64,000 bases of DNA from Alkalibacillus almallahensis (GTDB lineage: Bacteria > Bacillota > Bacilli > Bacillales > Alkalibacillaceae), in assembly GCF_011761495.1 (NCBI RefSeq), contig NZ_JAASRU010000002.1, positions 1 through 64,000 on the forward strand. Direction: 5' to 3'. Positions 16,688 to 25,540 of this stretch are shown piece by piece. The first letter of the stretch is position 1. Every line of letters begins with the position of its first letter. The notes under the pieces are model-generated. The model was given only the letters and a program-made list of their open reading frames with translations, was not told where the DNA came from and ran no database searches. The translations under genes and the position numbers were made by a program.

Positions 16688-19462
16688 TTATTGATTTAAT
16701 AAGTTTTCAATATCATTCATAATCTGACCAGCTTCTTCCCAATTACCATTTGATAGAGCATTTTGGTACTCATCAAATAGTTCAGAAACGTTATTCAGAC
16801 GTTCTTGAGCGTCTTCGCTAATTGGAGGTGTTTGCTGTTCGTTATCCTCTTGATCAGTTTCGCCAGTTCCAGTACCTTCGCCATCTGGATTTTCAGCATC
16901 TTCAGGCATGTTTGTAGGAGCACCACGTTCAATTCGATCAACTAATTCTTCTAAGGCGTCATCGAATGTAGGTTCCATGACAATATAATCACCATAAGCG
17001 ACGACAACTTGCTTCACTTCAGGTAATGATGTTTCATTAGAAGATTCGATATAAATCGGCTCAACGTACATGACAGTGTCTTCGATTGGAATCGTTAATA
17101 AGTTACCTCGAATGACACTTGAACCACCTTGTGACCATAAATTCAGTTCTTGTGAAATAACACTATCTTGGTTAATACGGTTTTCAATTTGTTGAGTTCC
17201 GTAAATGTTGCGTTGTTTCGGAAACTCATAAACCACTAGTTCACCATAGTTGTCACCATCATTTCTAGCACCCATCCAAGCAATCATATTTTGCCGGTTT
17301 TTAGGAGTGTAAGGTGACATGAGCACAAATTCTTCCTCATCATTTCCTGGTAGTGCCATTGTGATATAATAAGGTTCCATCGTAATATCCTGATCAAAAT
17401 ACCGTTCAGTTGAGAATTCCCAGCGGTCTTCACGGTTATAAAATACTTCTAAGTTACCCATATGATAAGTTCCATAAATGTCCGATTGAATTTCAAATAA
17501 ATCAACTGGGTAACGGAAATGTTTTTCAATATCTTCTGGTATTTCTCGAGTGAATAATTGCGGGAACATATTTTCATATGTCTTCAGCAATGGATCTTCC
17601 TCATCAACAACATAGAAATCGACTTCCCCAGAGTAGGCGTCAACAGTTACTTTAACAGAGTTACGAATATAGTTATCTTCACCATTATGTCTCTCAGAAT
17701 ATGGGTGATTTCCTGACTTCAAGTATGCATCAATTACCCAAACAAGTGAACCATCATCACGGACCACGATATATGGATCTTGATCATAGTCTATAAATGG
17801 TGCAATGCGCTCAACACGATCTTCAATATTTCGAGTTGCTAGTAGTTGACTGTCGTCAGTGATTTGATCAGACGTGAACATTCTAAATGAACCTTCACTG
17901 ATTGAGAATAAGGTGCGATTAATACCTGCTAATGAAATACCAGTATCTTCACTAAAACGGTAAGATTGGTTGCTATCTCCCATTGGGTAATCAAATTCAT
18001 CTACTTGGGTATTAACCATCACGTTCTGTGCTTGTTCTTCACCGAAATAAATCTGTGGTCGTGTAATCTCGACTTCACCTTCTGCAGGTATATCTTGGAC
18101 TAAGTATTCTGGTTGTCCTTGAGAGTCTATCTCATTAACTTGGCTCATCGTTACCCCGTAACCATGTGTATACCGTAACTTTTCATTTCGCCAAGTTCTT
18201 GCTTGGTCCGGTAAGTCTGATGTATTTAATTCACGGGTGCCGACAAATACCTGTTGATAGTCACCATTAATTTCATAACGATCAATATCGACATCATTAA
18301 ATTCATAGTAATTTCGGAATGTCTGTAATTGGTTATAAACGTCTAGTAAAGGGCGTGAATCATTGATACGTACATTTTCGATTGTATCTTGATTTCGATC
18401 AATCATCTCCTGATCTAAGCTGCGAGAGCCTGGGTGATCTTCTACAGTAATATCGTTTAAATCGTAAGCATCAAGCGTTAAATCAAGATTATGCTGTAAA
18501 TAAGGTTCCTCACGATTAAATTCATTTGGAGAAACCACATAACTTTGAACAACAGCCGAGACAATTTGGCCGGTTAATGCCACGGTAATGTACAGTGCAA
18601 TAGGGATAACCATCCATGTTAAATTACCTTTAATTAAGGCAGCAATTAAAATTCCTACACCTAATATCGCGATACCGGCCAAGATATAAGCCTTAGGTAT
18701 GTTAATCACATCATCTGTATAACTTAAGCCATAAACAACACTTTCTTGAAACCAGTTTACTTGATTGGTTAGAAGGGTATTGTATGGTTCAAGTAGATGA
18801 TTGAGAGCTATAAATATCCCGATTAACGCAACGCTAACACCTAGATGCCATTGAGCTACTCGACTTTCTCGGTACATGTTGAAAACTGAGTAAGCTAGCC
18901 CAATTATAACGGTCATAAAGACTGTTAAGCCCAATAGTAAATTAATAACTAACTCGAAAATCGGTAATAAATAAATGTAAAAGGAAAAATCTAAATTAAA
19001 ATGTGGATCTGTTTGACCAAATGTTTCATAATTTAATGCTTTTAAAGCAGGTTCCCAACCGATCCCTTGTACCATAACTGTGCCTACAGCACCAAAAATT
19101 AGAGCGATAAGAAATATAATCGTATACGCAGATTTTTTCTTTAACAAAATTGGTGGGATCGTTTCTTTGTTTAAGAATTTTATGTAAGCCCGGTGTATCC
19201 AAAAGAATGTAACATAGGCTACTACAAAATAAAGTATAAAACCAATTAAGCCCAGCGAAACTCGACTCATTAATATAGTTGTGAATACTTGCTCGTAACC
19301 AACGGAATCCATCCAAATGTATTCAATAATCCAGTTAAAACTTAATAAACCGATTATAATGAATGGAATCAGAATAATACTTAACCATTTTATAAGTTTC
19401 AACCATTTTGAACCCGATTCTTTCTTTTGATTCGGGTGTTGAAACACATTATCGTCACTCAT
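16688..19462 (-). CDS. UPF0182 family integral membrane protein
   Basis: A 924-residue protein of the UPF0182 (COG1615) family, function unknown. The N-terminal third holds about seven hydrophobic helices (first near 25-45, last near 280-310). A large presumably extracellular domain follows, with family segments such as NDSRPLLDVYNQLQTFRNYY, YTHGYGVTMSQVN and TDQ-type motifs. The last roughly 80 residues are an acidic, Gln-rich stretch ending in a likely coiled coil. It is a single gene with its own extended -10 promoter and a shared terminator. The family is common in Bacillaceae and Actinobacteria; I can say nothing firm about its job. Confidence 0.9.
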   Translation of the reverse strand: MSDDNVFQHPNQKKESGSKWLKLIKWLSIILIPFIIIGLLSFNWIIEYIWMDSVGYEQVFTTILMSRVSLGLIGFILYFVVAYVTFFWIHRAYIKFLNKETIPPILLKKKSAYTIIFLIALIFGAVGTVMVQGIGWEPALKALNYETFGQTDPHFNLDFSFYIYLLPIFELVINLLLGLTVFMTVIIGLAYSVFNMYRESRVAQWHLGVSVALIGIFIALNHLLEPYNTLLTNQVNWFQESVVYGLSYTDDVINIPKAYILAGIAILGVGILIAALIKGNLTWMVIPIALYITVALTGQIVSAVVQSYVVSPNEFNREEPYLQHNLDLTLDAYDLNDITVEDHPGSRSLDQEMIDRNQDTIENVRINDSRPLLDVYNQLQTFRNYYEFNDVDIDRYEINGDYQQVFVGTRELNTSDLPDQARTWRNEKLRYTHGYGVTMSQVNEIDSQGQPEYLVQDIPAEGEVEITRPQIYFGEEQAQNVMVNTQVDEFDYPMGDSNQSYRFSEDTGISLAGINRTLFSISEGSFRMFTSDQITDDSQLLATRNIEDRVERIAPFIDYDQDPYIVVRDDGSLVWVIDAYLKSGNHPYSERHNGEDNYIRNSVKVTVDAYSGEVDFYVVDEEDPLLKTYENMFPQLFTREIPEDIEKHFRYPVDLFEIQSDIYGTYHMGNLEVFYNREDRWEFSTERYFDQDITMEPYYITMALPGNDEEEFVLMSPYTPKNRQNMIAWMGARNDGDNYGELVVYEFPKQRNIYGTQQIENRINQDSVISQELNLWSQGGSSVIRGNLLTIPIEDTVMYVEPIYIESSNETSLPEVKQVVVAYGDYIVMEPTFDDALEELVDRIERGAPTNMPEDAENPDGEGTGTGETDQEDNEQQTPPISEDAQERLNNVSELFDEYQNALSNGNWEEAGQIMNDIENLLNQ

Positions 19463-19495
19463 GCAATCTCCCTCTCCGTGTATAGTCCAATGACT

Positions 19496-19504
19496 ATTAT
19501 ACCA
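19496..19504 (-). promoter_or_regulatory. Extended -10 promoter of the UPF0182 gene
   Basis: On the minus strand TGGTATAAT lies about 35 bases before the start codon. No clear -35. Confidence 0.5.
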
Positions 19505-19621
19505 AAATACAGTCGCTAGATATAGTTATAAGGTAACATTGTGAGATGGTTTTTATGACTTATTTTTAATTGAAACACATAAATTAGTCGAAAAATGTTT
19601 TTTGGAATCAGAAGTATTTAG

Positions 19622-19627
19622 TATAAT
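19622..19627 (+). promoter_or_regulatory. -10 element upstream of the MurE-like gene
   Basis: A TATAAT hexamer about 35 bases before the start codon. Only a weak T-rich -35 region (about 19599-19607) precedes it. Confidence 0.45.
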
Positions 19628-19661
19628 CATAAAACACGACAACAATTTAGGAGACTAGCTC

Positions 19662-21137
19662 ATGCGACAACTACATGATTTAATAAAAGAAATTAAACAA
19701 CCTGAACTTATAGATGCTATGGATGATCCAAGAATCGGAGGCCTTGTCGATCACTCCCAAAAAGTCAAAAGTGGAGATTTATTCATAGCAGTTCAAGGAT
19801 ATGAAGCAGATGGTCATCAATATATTCAAGATGCGATTGATCGTGGAGCAGTTGCTGTAATTGGAGAGAAGGATTTAACAGGTTATGATGTACCTTATAT
19901 AAAAGTTGACAATAGTAGACATATATTAGGGGAACTGGCTAAAGTATTTTATGATTACCCGTTCGAAGATAAATTGGTTATTGGTGTTACTGGCACGAAT
20001 GGTAAGACAACGACAAGCCATATGTTGCATCACTTGTTGGTTGAATCGAATTACCAAACAGGGTTAATCGGAACGGTTAAATGTGTCATTAATGGTCAGA
20101 CCTTTACACAAAAGCAAACAACGCCGAGTGTCTTAGACTTATATCAACACGTTTATGATAGTCAAGATGACGTTATGGTAATTGAAGTGTCGTCACATGC
20201 TCTTGATCAGAACCGATTAGCAGGCGTCACATTTGATTATGGCATTTTTACGAATTTGAGCTATGAACATTTAGACTATCACGCTGACATGTGGGCTTAT
20301 TTTAAAGCGAAAAGACAACTCTTTTCACAATTAAAGCCTTACGGACAAGCATTGGTCAATGTCGATAATGACTGGGGAAAACAGCTTTATGAATGGCTAG
20401 AGTCCCATCAATACCATGTTAAACGTATTGGGCAGTCATTTGATGCTGATGTAAGATTAATGGACATGGATTGCAATGAAGGTTGTAACATGACATTAAA
20501 GATTGACGAAGATTCTTTTTCAATTCATTCACCACAGTTAGGTTTGTATAATTTATATAACTTGGCCTTGGCTTTTTCTGTAGCAAATGATTTAGTTGAA
20601 AAACCTCAATTATTAGTGGATAAGGTTAAAACCTTCTCAGGAGTGCCTGGAAGATTTGATTTATTTGAAATGAGTAATGGGGTGAAAGTTGTTGTTGATT
20701 ATGCACACACATCAGATGCTATTCAACAATTATTGGCTACTGTTTATACGATAAAGTCTGGTCGCTTATTCCATATTTTTGGTTTTAAGGGGAACCGTGA
20801 TAAGAGTAAAAGAGGCGATATGGTTCGTCAATCCTTAAAATATAGTGATCAAACCACTTTAACAATCGGAGAATTAAATGGTGAAACAGTAGAAGGTATG
20901 TTTGATGAAATGAGTCATTTAGTCAGTGTGTGGAATGATCAGCGCTTAACAGTCGAGAAACCACGTCACCGATTAATTGAACAGATCATAAAAAGTGCAA
21001 AACCGGAAGACTGGGTGGTTATAAGTGGACAAGGTCATGAACTTTATGATTATGAGAATGAGTGGGGGACGAAAACAGACGGGGAAACCGTTAATTATGT
21101 CGATCGATTATTAGCAACTGAAGTATCAAAAGAATAA
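19662..21137 (+). CDS. murE: MurE-type Mur ligase (UDP-MurNAc-tripeptide synthetase family), divergent
   Basis: A 491-residue Mur ligase most like MurE. The ATP loop is GVTGTNGKTTTSH (108-120); TTPS (153-156), IEVSSHALDQNRL and LDYHADMWAYFKAKRQLF follow, with a lysine near 217 that is normally carbamylated. The third domain has GVPGRFD, VDYAHTSDAI and SGQGHELYDY. The motif DNPR, which reads meso-diaminopimelate, is not visible: the region near 400 reads TLTIGELNGETVEG. TNLSYEHLDYH also replaces the usual TNLSRDHLDYH. So it may add another amino acid, or be a paralog of the true murE of the dcw cluster. It is a single gene with its own terminator. Confidence 0.78.
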   Translation: MRQLHDLIKEIKQPELIDAMDDPRIGGLVDHSQKVKSGDLFIAVQGYEADGHQYIQDAIDRGAVAVIGEKDLTGYDVPYIKVDNSRHILGELAKVFYDYPFEDKLVIGVTGTNGKTTTSHMLHHLLVESNYQTGLIGTVKCVINGQTFTQKQTTPSVLDLYQHVYDSQDDVMVIEVSSHALDQNRLAGVTFDYGIFTNLSYEHLDYHADMWAYFKAKRQLFSQLKPYGQALVNVDNDWGKQLYEWLESHQYHVKRIGQSFDADVRLMDMDCNEGCNMTLKIDEDSFSIHSPQLGLYNLYNLALAFSVANDLVEKPQLLVDKVKTFSGVPGRFDLFEMSNGVKVVVDYAHTSDAIQQLLATVYTIKSGRLFHIFGFKGNRDKSKRGDMVRQSLKYSDQTTLTIGELNGETVEGMFDEMSHLVSVWNDQRLTVEKPRHRLIEQIIKSAKPEDWVVISGQGHELYDYENEWGTKTDGETVNYVDRLLATEVSKE

Positions 21138-21140
21138 TAT

Positions 21141-21176
21141 AAAAAACTCAAGCCAAAATTTTGGCTTGAGTTTTTT
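21141..21176. terminator. Bidirectional terminator between the MurE-like gene and rpsD
   Basis: A perfect 36-base palindrome (21141-21176) with A6 and T6 ends. Confidence 0.92.
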
Positions 21177-21186
21177 ATTAGGCAAC

Positions 21187-21789
21187 TTAACGTGAATACC
21201 ACTCAACGATAAGCGCTTCATTAATTTCTGAAGAAAGCTCAGAACGTTCAGGGTAACGGTTGAAAGTAGCTTCTTTCTTGTCCGCATCTGTTGTAACGTA
21301 TTCTGGAATTACGTTAGCAGCTTCTAGAGCTTCATTAATTGCATCAAGGTTTTGTGATTTCTCACGTACACCAACAACTGTACCAGGTAGCACACGGTAA
21401 GATGGGATGTCAACGCGACCACCATCTAATGTGATATGACCATGTGTCACTAATTGACGAGCTTGTGCGCGTGTACGAGCGAATCCAGCACGATAAACTA
21501 AGTTATCTAGGCGAGATTCAAGGATTTGCATGAAGTTCTCACCATGAACACCACGCATTTTAGCAGCATCGTCAAAGATACGACGGAATTGACGTTCAGT
21601 TAATCCGTACATATAACGAAGTTTTTGTTTTTCCTGTAGTTGTAGTCCATATTCAGTAAGTTTTTTACGTTGAGATGGACCATGTTGACCTGGCGCATAT
21701 GGGCGCTTCTCTAATTCTTTACCTGTACCAGTTAGAGAAATACCATAGCGACGTGATTTCTTCCATAGAGAGCCTGTGAAACGTGCCAC
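21187..21789 (-). CDS. rpsD: Ribosomal protein S4 (RpsD)
   Basis: A 200-residue S4 protein of the small subunit. It starts [20 protein letters not shown] and carries the S4 RNA-binding domain near residues 90-155, with [20 protein letters not shown] and [20 protein letters not shown]. There are no zinc cysteines at the N-terminus, so it is the zinc-free form. The start is a GTG with AGGAGGAG upstream. The gene stands alone as in B. subtilis, preceded by a structured leader that S4 itself is expected to bind. Confidence 0.97.
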   Translation of the reverse strand: MARFTGSLWKKSRRYGISLTGTGKELEKRPYAPGQHGPSQRKKLTEYGLQLQEKQKLRYMYGLTERQFRRIFDDAAKMRGVHGENFMQILESRLDNLVYRAGFARTRAQARQLVTHGHITLDGGRVDIPSYRVLPGTVVGVREKSQNLDAINEALEAANVIPEYVTTDADKKEATFNRYPERSELSSEINEALIVEWYSR

Positions 21790-21970
21790 GAGCGTCTCCT
21801 CCTTTTTATTTTATTTTGCATAAAATAAAAACAGTGAGCTTCCTGATCTATGCGCATTTTGCTTTCATGTACCTTCGCTCCAGCAGCAGAGAGTTACGCG
21901 ATACACCTCAATTTGAGGTACAAAATGCAGACCACAGTCATTCCACCGAGGCTGCCTTTTATTTTACACA
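21790..21970 (-). ncRNA. Probable S4 autoregulatory leader of rpsD
   Basis: About 180 bases of GC-richer, foldable leader separate the promoter from the rpsD start. Visible pairs include TACCTCAAATTGAGGTGTA (21902-21920, reverse strand) as a hairpin and a motif GGCAGCCTCGGTGGAATGA near the 5' end. In B. subtilis, S4 represses its own synthesis by binding a leader in this place. That this leader works the same way is inference from position and structure. Confidence 0.65.
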
Positions 21971-21976
21971 AAAGAT

Positions 21977-22005
21977 ATTATAGGATGTGTAGTGAATAAA
22001 GTCAA
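21977..22005 (-). promoter_or_regulatory. Strong sigma-A promoter of rpsD
   Basis: On the minus strand TTGACT (22005-22000) and TATAAT (21982-21977) are exactly 17 bases apart. Confidence 0.82.
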
Positions 22006-22024
22006 GCCCTATCGTGATTTTATT

Positions 22025-22504
22025 CTATAAATGCTTTTTAAGTGTTTCGACAAACTTTTCTAAGTAATGCTGATCTGTTTCATCAAAACGTTCTTTAATA
22101 GGAGCATCAATATCTAAAACGCCAAAAATTTCGTCATTTACTATGATAGGAACGACAATTTCAGATTGGCTTTGAGCATCACATGCAATGTGACCAGGAA
22201 ATTGATGGACATCAGGCACTAATTGGGTCGCCCGTTCTTGGGTAGCTGTTCCACAAACGCCTTTACCATTAGGGATTTTCACACATGCAGGTAAACCTTG
22301 GAATGGTCCAAGAACGAGTTCGCCATGATTCATCGTGTAAAATCCAACCCAGTTCACGTTGTCGAGAAACTGGTTTAATAAGGCGCTAGCATTTGCTAAG
22401 TTTGCTGTTACGCTAACTTCTCCTTCAAGTAGACTGTCTAGTTGTTTTAATAATTGTTCATAGCTTTGTGATTTAGTTCCAGTGTAAGATTGGACTTCAA
22501 ACAT
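22025..22504 (-). CDS. ytsP: Free methionine-(R)-sulfoxide reductase, GAF domain (YtsP)
   Basis: A 159-residue single-GAF protein of the fRMsr/YebR/YtsP family that reduces free methionine-R-sulfoxide. The three cysteines known to matter are present in order: Cys74 in LPACVKIPNGKGVCG, Cys84, and Cys108 in HIACDAQSQSEIVVP. NWVGFYTM and GVLDIDAP are family segments. It lies between rpsD and refZ as in B. subtilis. GGAGAT lies before the ATG. Activity is inferred from the conserved cysteines. Confidence 0.92.
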   Translation of the reverse strand: MFEVQSYTGTKSQSYEQLLKQLDSLLEGEVSVTANLANASALLNQFLDNVNWVGFYTMNHGELVLGPFQGLPACVKIPNGKGVCGTATQERATQLVPDVHQFPGHIACDAQSQSEIVVPIIVNDEIFGVLDIDAPIKERFDETDQHYLEKFVETLKKHL

Positions 22505-22566
22505 TTTGTGAATCTCCTTTAAAAAATATTATTAATCATCTATATTAGACAGGATAACAGCTAACA

Positions 22567-22594
22567 TTGTCGAAATTAATAAGTATGGTATAGT
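22567..22594 (+). promoter_or_regulatory. Predicted promoter of refZ
   Basis: TTGTCG (22567-22572) and TATAGT (22589-22594) are 16 bases apart, about 27 bases before the start codon. Confidence 0.5.
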
Positions 22595-22621
22595 CGATTA
22601 GTTACAGGTGGAGGTGGTTTC

Positions 22622-23224
22622 GTGTCTAAACAATCTAGTCGTGAAAAAATAATGAATGCTGCCAAAGAGTTGTTTTATTACAACGGATTTAATGGTACAT
22701 CTATAAGAGCAATCACTGATCAAGCAAATGTTAATGTGTCATTGATCAGTTATTATTTTAAAAATAAACAAGGTTTACTCGAGCAAGCGACTACCGATTA
22801 TTATGAATATTATTTAGAAATGCTTGAATCATTAATAGACGAACACCCTATTTCGACAAAAGATGATTTCTTGAATGTGATAAAGGAAATTATACATTAT
22901 AAAGAGAAGCATTTTCAATTTACATGTTTCATTCAGCGTGAGTTAACTTTAGATAATCAATTTATCCGCGAATTATTCTCAACTTATGTCGCGAAGGAAA
23001 CATATTACTTCAAAACGCTTGTCGAGAAAATAACGGAGCGAGTAAAGGCAAATAAGATGGAACAAGAGGCGTTTTATTTACAGTTTAAGAGTTTGATTAA
23101 TGGTCCATTTATTTACGGTAATGAGTGGAAACGCGAATATGAGTGGGATGATAGTAGAGGTGTGTTTATCCAATCGTATATTAATTTATTAAATCAATGG
23201 TTTTCACCGTTATTAGCAGAATAA
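22622..23224 (+). CDS. refZ: TetR-family regulator RefZ (YttP)
   Basis: A 200-residue TetR-type DNA-binding protein. The N-terminal helix-turn-helix reads GFNGTSIRAITDQANVNVSL followed by ISYYFKNKQGLLEQ. The C-terminal domain is helical and shows no obvious ligand motif. In B. subtilis RefZ (YttP) binds sites near the origin and modulates FtsZ-ring placement during sporulation. The same neighbours, ytsP before and ezrA after, support the assignment. The start is a GTG after GGAGGTG. Confidence 0.85.
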   Translation: MSKQSSREKIMNAAKELFYYNGFNGTSIRAITDQANVNVSLISYYFKNKQGLLEQATTDYYEYYLEMLESLIDEHPISTKDDFLNVIKEIIHYKEKHFQFTCFIQRELTLDNQFIRELFSTYVAKETYYFKTLVEKITERVKANKMEQEAFYLQFKSLINGPFIYGNEWKREYEWDDSRGVFIQSYINLLNQWFSPLLAE

Positions 23225-23336
23225 ATGTTATATAAAGAAATTTTTATAAATTGACATTTTTTTAGCCAAATCGGGTTAAATCGTGATATGATTGGGTATA
23301 TAAGTATATGATCGGAAAAGTGTTAGGGGGCTTTTG

Positions 23337-25031
23337 ATGGAATACATAATCGGAATAATCATACTCATAATTGCCTTTATTTTAGTAGGAGTCGTAGCAC
23401 GTAAAAAAGTTTATAACAAAGTCGACACACTTGAAACATGGAAAGTAAAACTCATGAATCGTCAAGTAGCAGATGAACTCGGTAAGGTTGGCCATCTAAA
23501 TTTAACAGGCGAAACAGAAGAGCTATTTGAAACGTGGCGAAATGAATGGGACGACATTAATGATCACGTGTTTACTGAAGTGGAAGAATATTTATTAGAT
23601 GCAGAAGAAGCTGCAGAAAAATACAAATTCGGCAAGGCCTCACGTAGTTTGAAAGCAGTGGAGCAAAAGCTCTCTAGGGTCGAAAAGACCATTGATGACA
23701 TTTTTGATGAAGTTGACCGATTATTACATTCTGAGCAGGATAGTCGAGAAGAAGCTGAGAAGTTGCAACCCATGATCTCTGAGACTCGAAAAAAAGTATT
23801 ACAAAATGGCTATCAACTTGGTAAAGCTGAAGTTGTATTTGAGGTTGAGCTCGATGAATTGCAACAAGAAATGGCGAGGTATGAGGAATTAACAACAGAA
23901 GGAAATTATTCCGATGCCTTAGAGTTGATACATAATGTGAAAGCGCGGTTGAATGAATTAAACCGCAAAATCGAAACATTTCCTGAATGGTACCGTTTAT
24001 GTAAACACACTTTACCTGAAGAATTGGATCAGTTACATAACGGATTGAAGGAAATGAAAGATGATGGTTATCGTGTACAACACTTAGGTATCGAAAAAGA
24101 GATTCAAACGCACCATGAAACCTTATTAGCTGTTGTGGAGCAATTAAATAAAGGTAAGGACGATGATGTTCAAGAGAAGATCGAACAAATTCAATCAAGA
24201 ATGGTAGAAATTTATGACCAATTAGAAAAAGAAGCGTTTGATAAGAATTTCGTCATGCAGCGTTATGATCTGCTGGACAATAAAGTGGAACAAGCTCGTG
24301 AAGCATTTAATGAAACTAAAGAAAACGTGATGATTGTTAAGGAAAATTATCATCTTAAAGACGAAAAGTACGAAAAGCAGTATGAATTAGAAAAATCGCT
24401 AGATCAACTTGAGAAAAAAGCAACACGTATTAAAGCCATGATTGAGCATGAAGAACAACCATATTCAACAATTCGTGCCGATTTAGAAGGTTGGATGTCT
24501 GATTTTGAAGAATGGGAAGTAGCTCATCAACAATTCTCAGATCATCTTTATAATTTACGCAAGGACGAGTTAAGTGCTCGTGAAAAAATTGATCAATTAA
24601 AACAGCGAATTAGTCATGTACGGCAAAGATTATACAAAAGTAATTTACCTGGTGTTCCTAACTATATTGTTGACTTAATTAATCAGGCAACAGATTTAGT
24701 TGAAAAAGCCAATCAATCCTTGAATGTACAACCATTAGATGTTGATGAAGTTTCAAATACATTAGAAGAAGCAGATAAAAATGTGGAAAGAGCGGTTGAG
24801 CAAACGGATTTATTAATTGAGCAAGCGCAGTTAGCGGAATACGTCATTCAATATGCGAACCGATACCGTAGCAGTTATCCTGTTTTAGCAGCCAAAATAG
24901 CAGAAGCAGAAGAGCAGTTCAGACATAATGATTATGAATTAGCATTAGAACAAGTAGGAACTGCCTTAGAAGAAATAGAGCCTGGTGCTGTTAAGAGAAT
25001 TGAGGAACAATTAAAGGTAACTGCATCATAG
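23337..25031 (+). CDS. ezrA: Septation ring formation regulator EzrA
   Basis: A 564-residue membrane-anchored coiled-coil protein that keeps FtsZ assembly to one mid-cell ring. It has one N-terminal membrane helix (about 3-22) and then long helical spectrin-like repeats rich in Glu, Lys, Gln and Leu across the rest. Length is close to B. subtilis EzrA (562). The longest frame opens at a TTG, but the next codon, ATG at 23337, has better spacing from AGGGGG. A TTGACA at 23251-23256 may belong to its promoter. A small membrane-protein gene follows after 15 bases, probably in the same operon. Confidence 0.94.
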   Translation: MEYIIGIIILIIAFILVGVVARKKVYNKVDTLETWKVKLMNRQVADELGKVGHLNLTGETEELFETWRNEWDDINDHVFTEVEEYLLDAEEAAEKYKFGKASRSLKAVEQKLSRVEKTIDDIFDEVDRLLHSEQDSREEAEKLQPMISETRKKVLQNGYQLGKAEVVFEVELDELQQEMARYEELTTEGNYSDALELIHNVKARLNELNRKIETFPEWYRLCKHTLPEELDQLHNGLKEMKDDGYRVQHLGIEKEIQTHHETLLAVVEQLNKGKDDDVQEKIEQIQSRMVEIYDQLEKEAFDKNFVMQRYDLLDNKVEQAREAFNETKENVMIVKENYHLKDEKYEKQYELEKSLDQLEKKATRIKAMIEHEEQPYSTIRADLEGWMSDFEEWEVAHQQFSDHLYNLRKDELSAREKIDQLKQRISHVRQRLYKSNLPGVPNYIVDLINQATDLVEKANQSLNVQPLDVDEVSNTLEEADKNVERAVEQTDLLIEQAQLAEYVIQYANRYRSSYPVLAAKIAEAEEQFRHNDYELALEQVGTALEEIEPGAVKRIEEQLKVTAS

Positions 25032-25046
25032 GGGGAGTGGTGTAGT

Positions 25047-25448
25047 ATGGATCGATTCATCATCATTTTAAGTTCAGTCTTGTTTGTTGCCACATGGACA
25101 GTTGTAATTGTTTTGTTTATTCAAGAATCAAAAACGACTTATGTTGCACAAGATCATTTTATTTCCGAGGAAATATCTTTATCCGACAAATCATTTGATT
25201 CATTGTGGGCTTTACATAGTCAGCAATTGCAACTGGTACAGGAGGAAACCAATTCATCAAATGAATTAGTTGCAGATGGAACGTCTTTTAATGCAAAACA
25301 ATTGAAAGACGAATTTCAATCCATTGATGATTCATCCTTGGATTCTTGGCGTGAATATTTCAATGATGAAGAAGATCAAAAAACGATTTCAATCAATGAA
25401 TTGTTAAATATGTTTGGTCAAACTAATGAAGCTGTCTCCGAATCATAA
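25047..25448 (+). CDS. Small single-span membrane protein of unknown function
   Basis: A 133-residue protein not recognised as any named family. One N-terminal hydrophobic helix (about 4-25, IIILSSVLFVATWTVVIVLF) serves as signal anchor. About 105 polar residues follow, rich in Ser, Asp, Glu and Gln, with no cysteine and no obvious motif. It starts 15 bases after ezrA with a strong GGGGGAG and is followed by a hairpin, so it is probably co-transcribed with ezrA. A division or envelope role is a guess from position only. Confidence 0.75.
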   Translation: MDRFIIILSSVLFVATWTVVIVLFIQESKTTYVAQDHFISEEISLSDKSFDSLWALHSQQLQLVQEETNSSNELVADGTSFNAKQLKDEFQSIDDSSLDSWREYFNDEEDQKTISINELLNMFGQTNEAVSES

Positions 25449-25465
25449 AGGGAGAGAGCTTCTTT
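25429..25465 (+). terminator. Probable terminator of the ezrA operon
   Basis: An 11-bp stem with one mismatch (25429-25439 with 25451-25461) overlapping the stop codon, then TTTTATATTT. Confidence 0.55.
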
Positions 25466-25470
25466 TATAT

Positions 25471-25500
25471 TTGCTGTCACATTATACATTGTGGTAATAT
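25471..25500 (+). promoter_or_regulatory. Possible promoter of nifZ-thiI
   Basis: TTGCTG (25471-25476) and TAATAT (25495-25500) with an 18-base spacer, about 40 bases before the start. Confidence 0.4.
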
Positions 25501-25540
25501 GATTTGATGGAATGAGGACGACTAAAGGAGATAAGAAACT

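Noticed and set aside
22039-22052. Near-palindrome containing TTTCGACAAA in ytsP, and a TTGTCGAAA before refZ, as RefZ binding sites
   Set aside because: I do not recall the RefZ motif precisely enough to call it, and the second overlaps the predicted -35.
23674-24198. Minus-strand frame of 174 codons inside ezrA
   Set aside because: Antisense shadow of a coiled-coil gene; no ribosome-binding site or recognisable domain.
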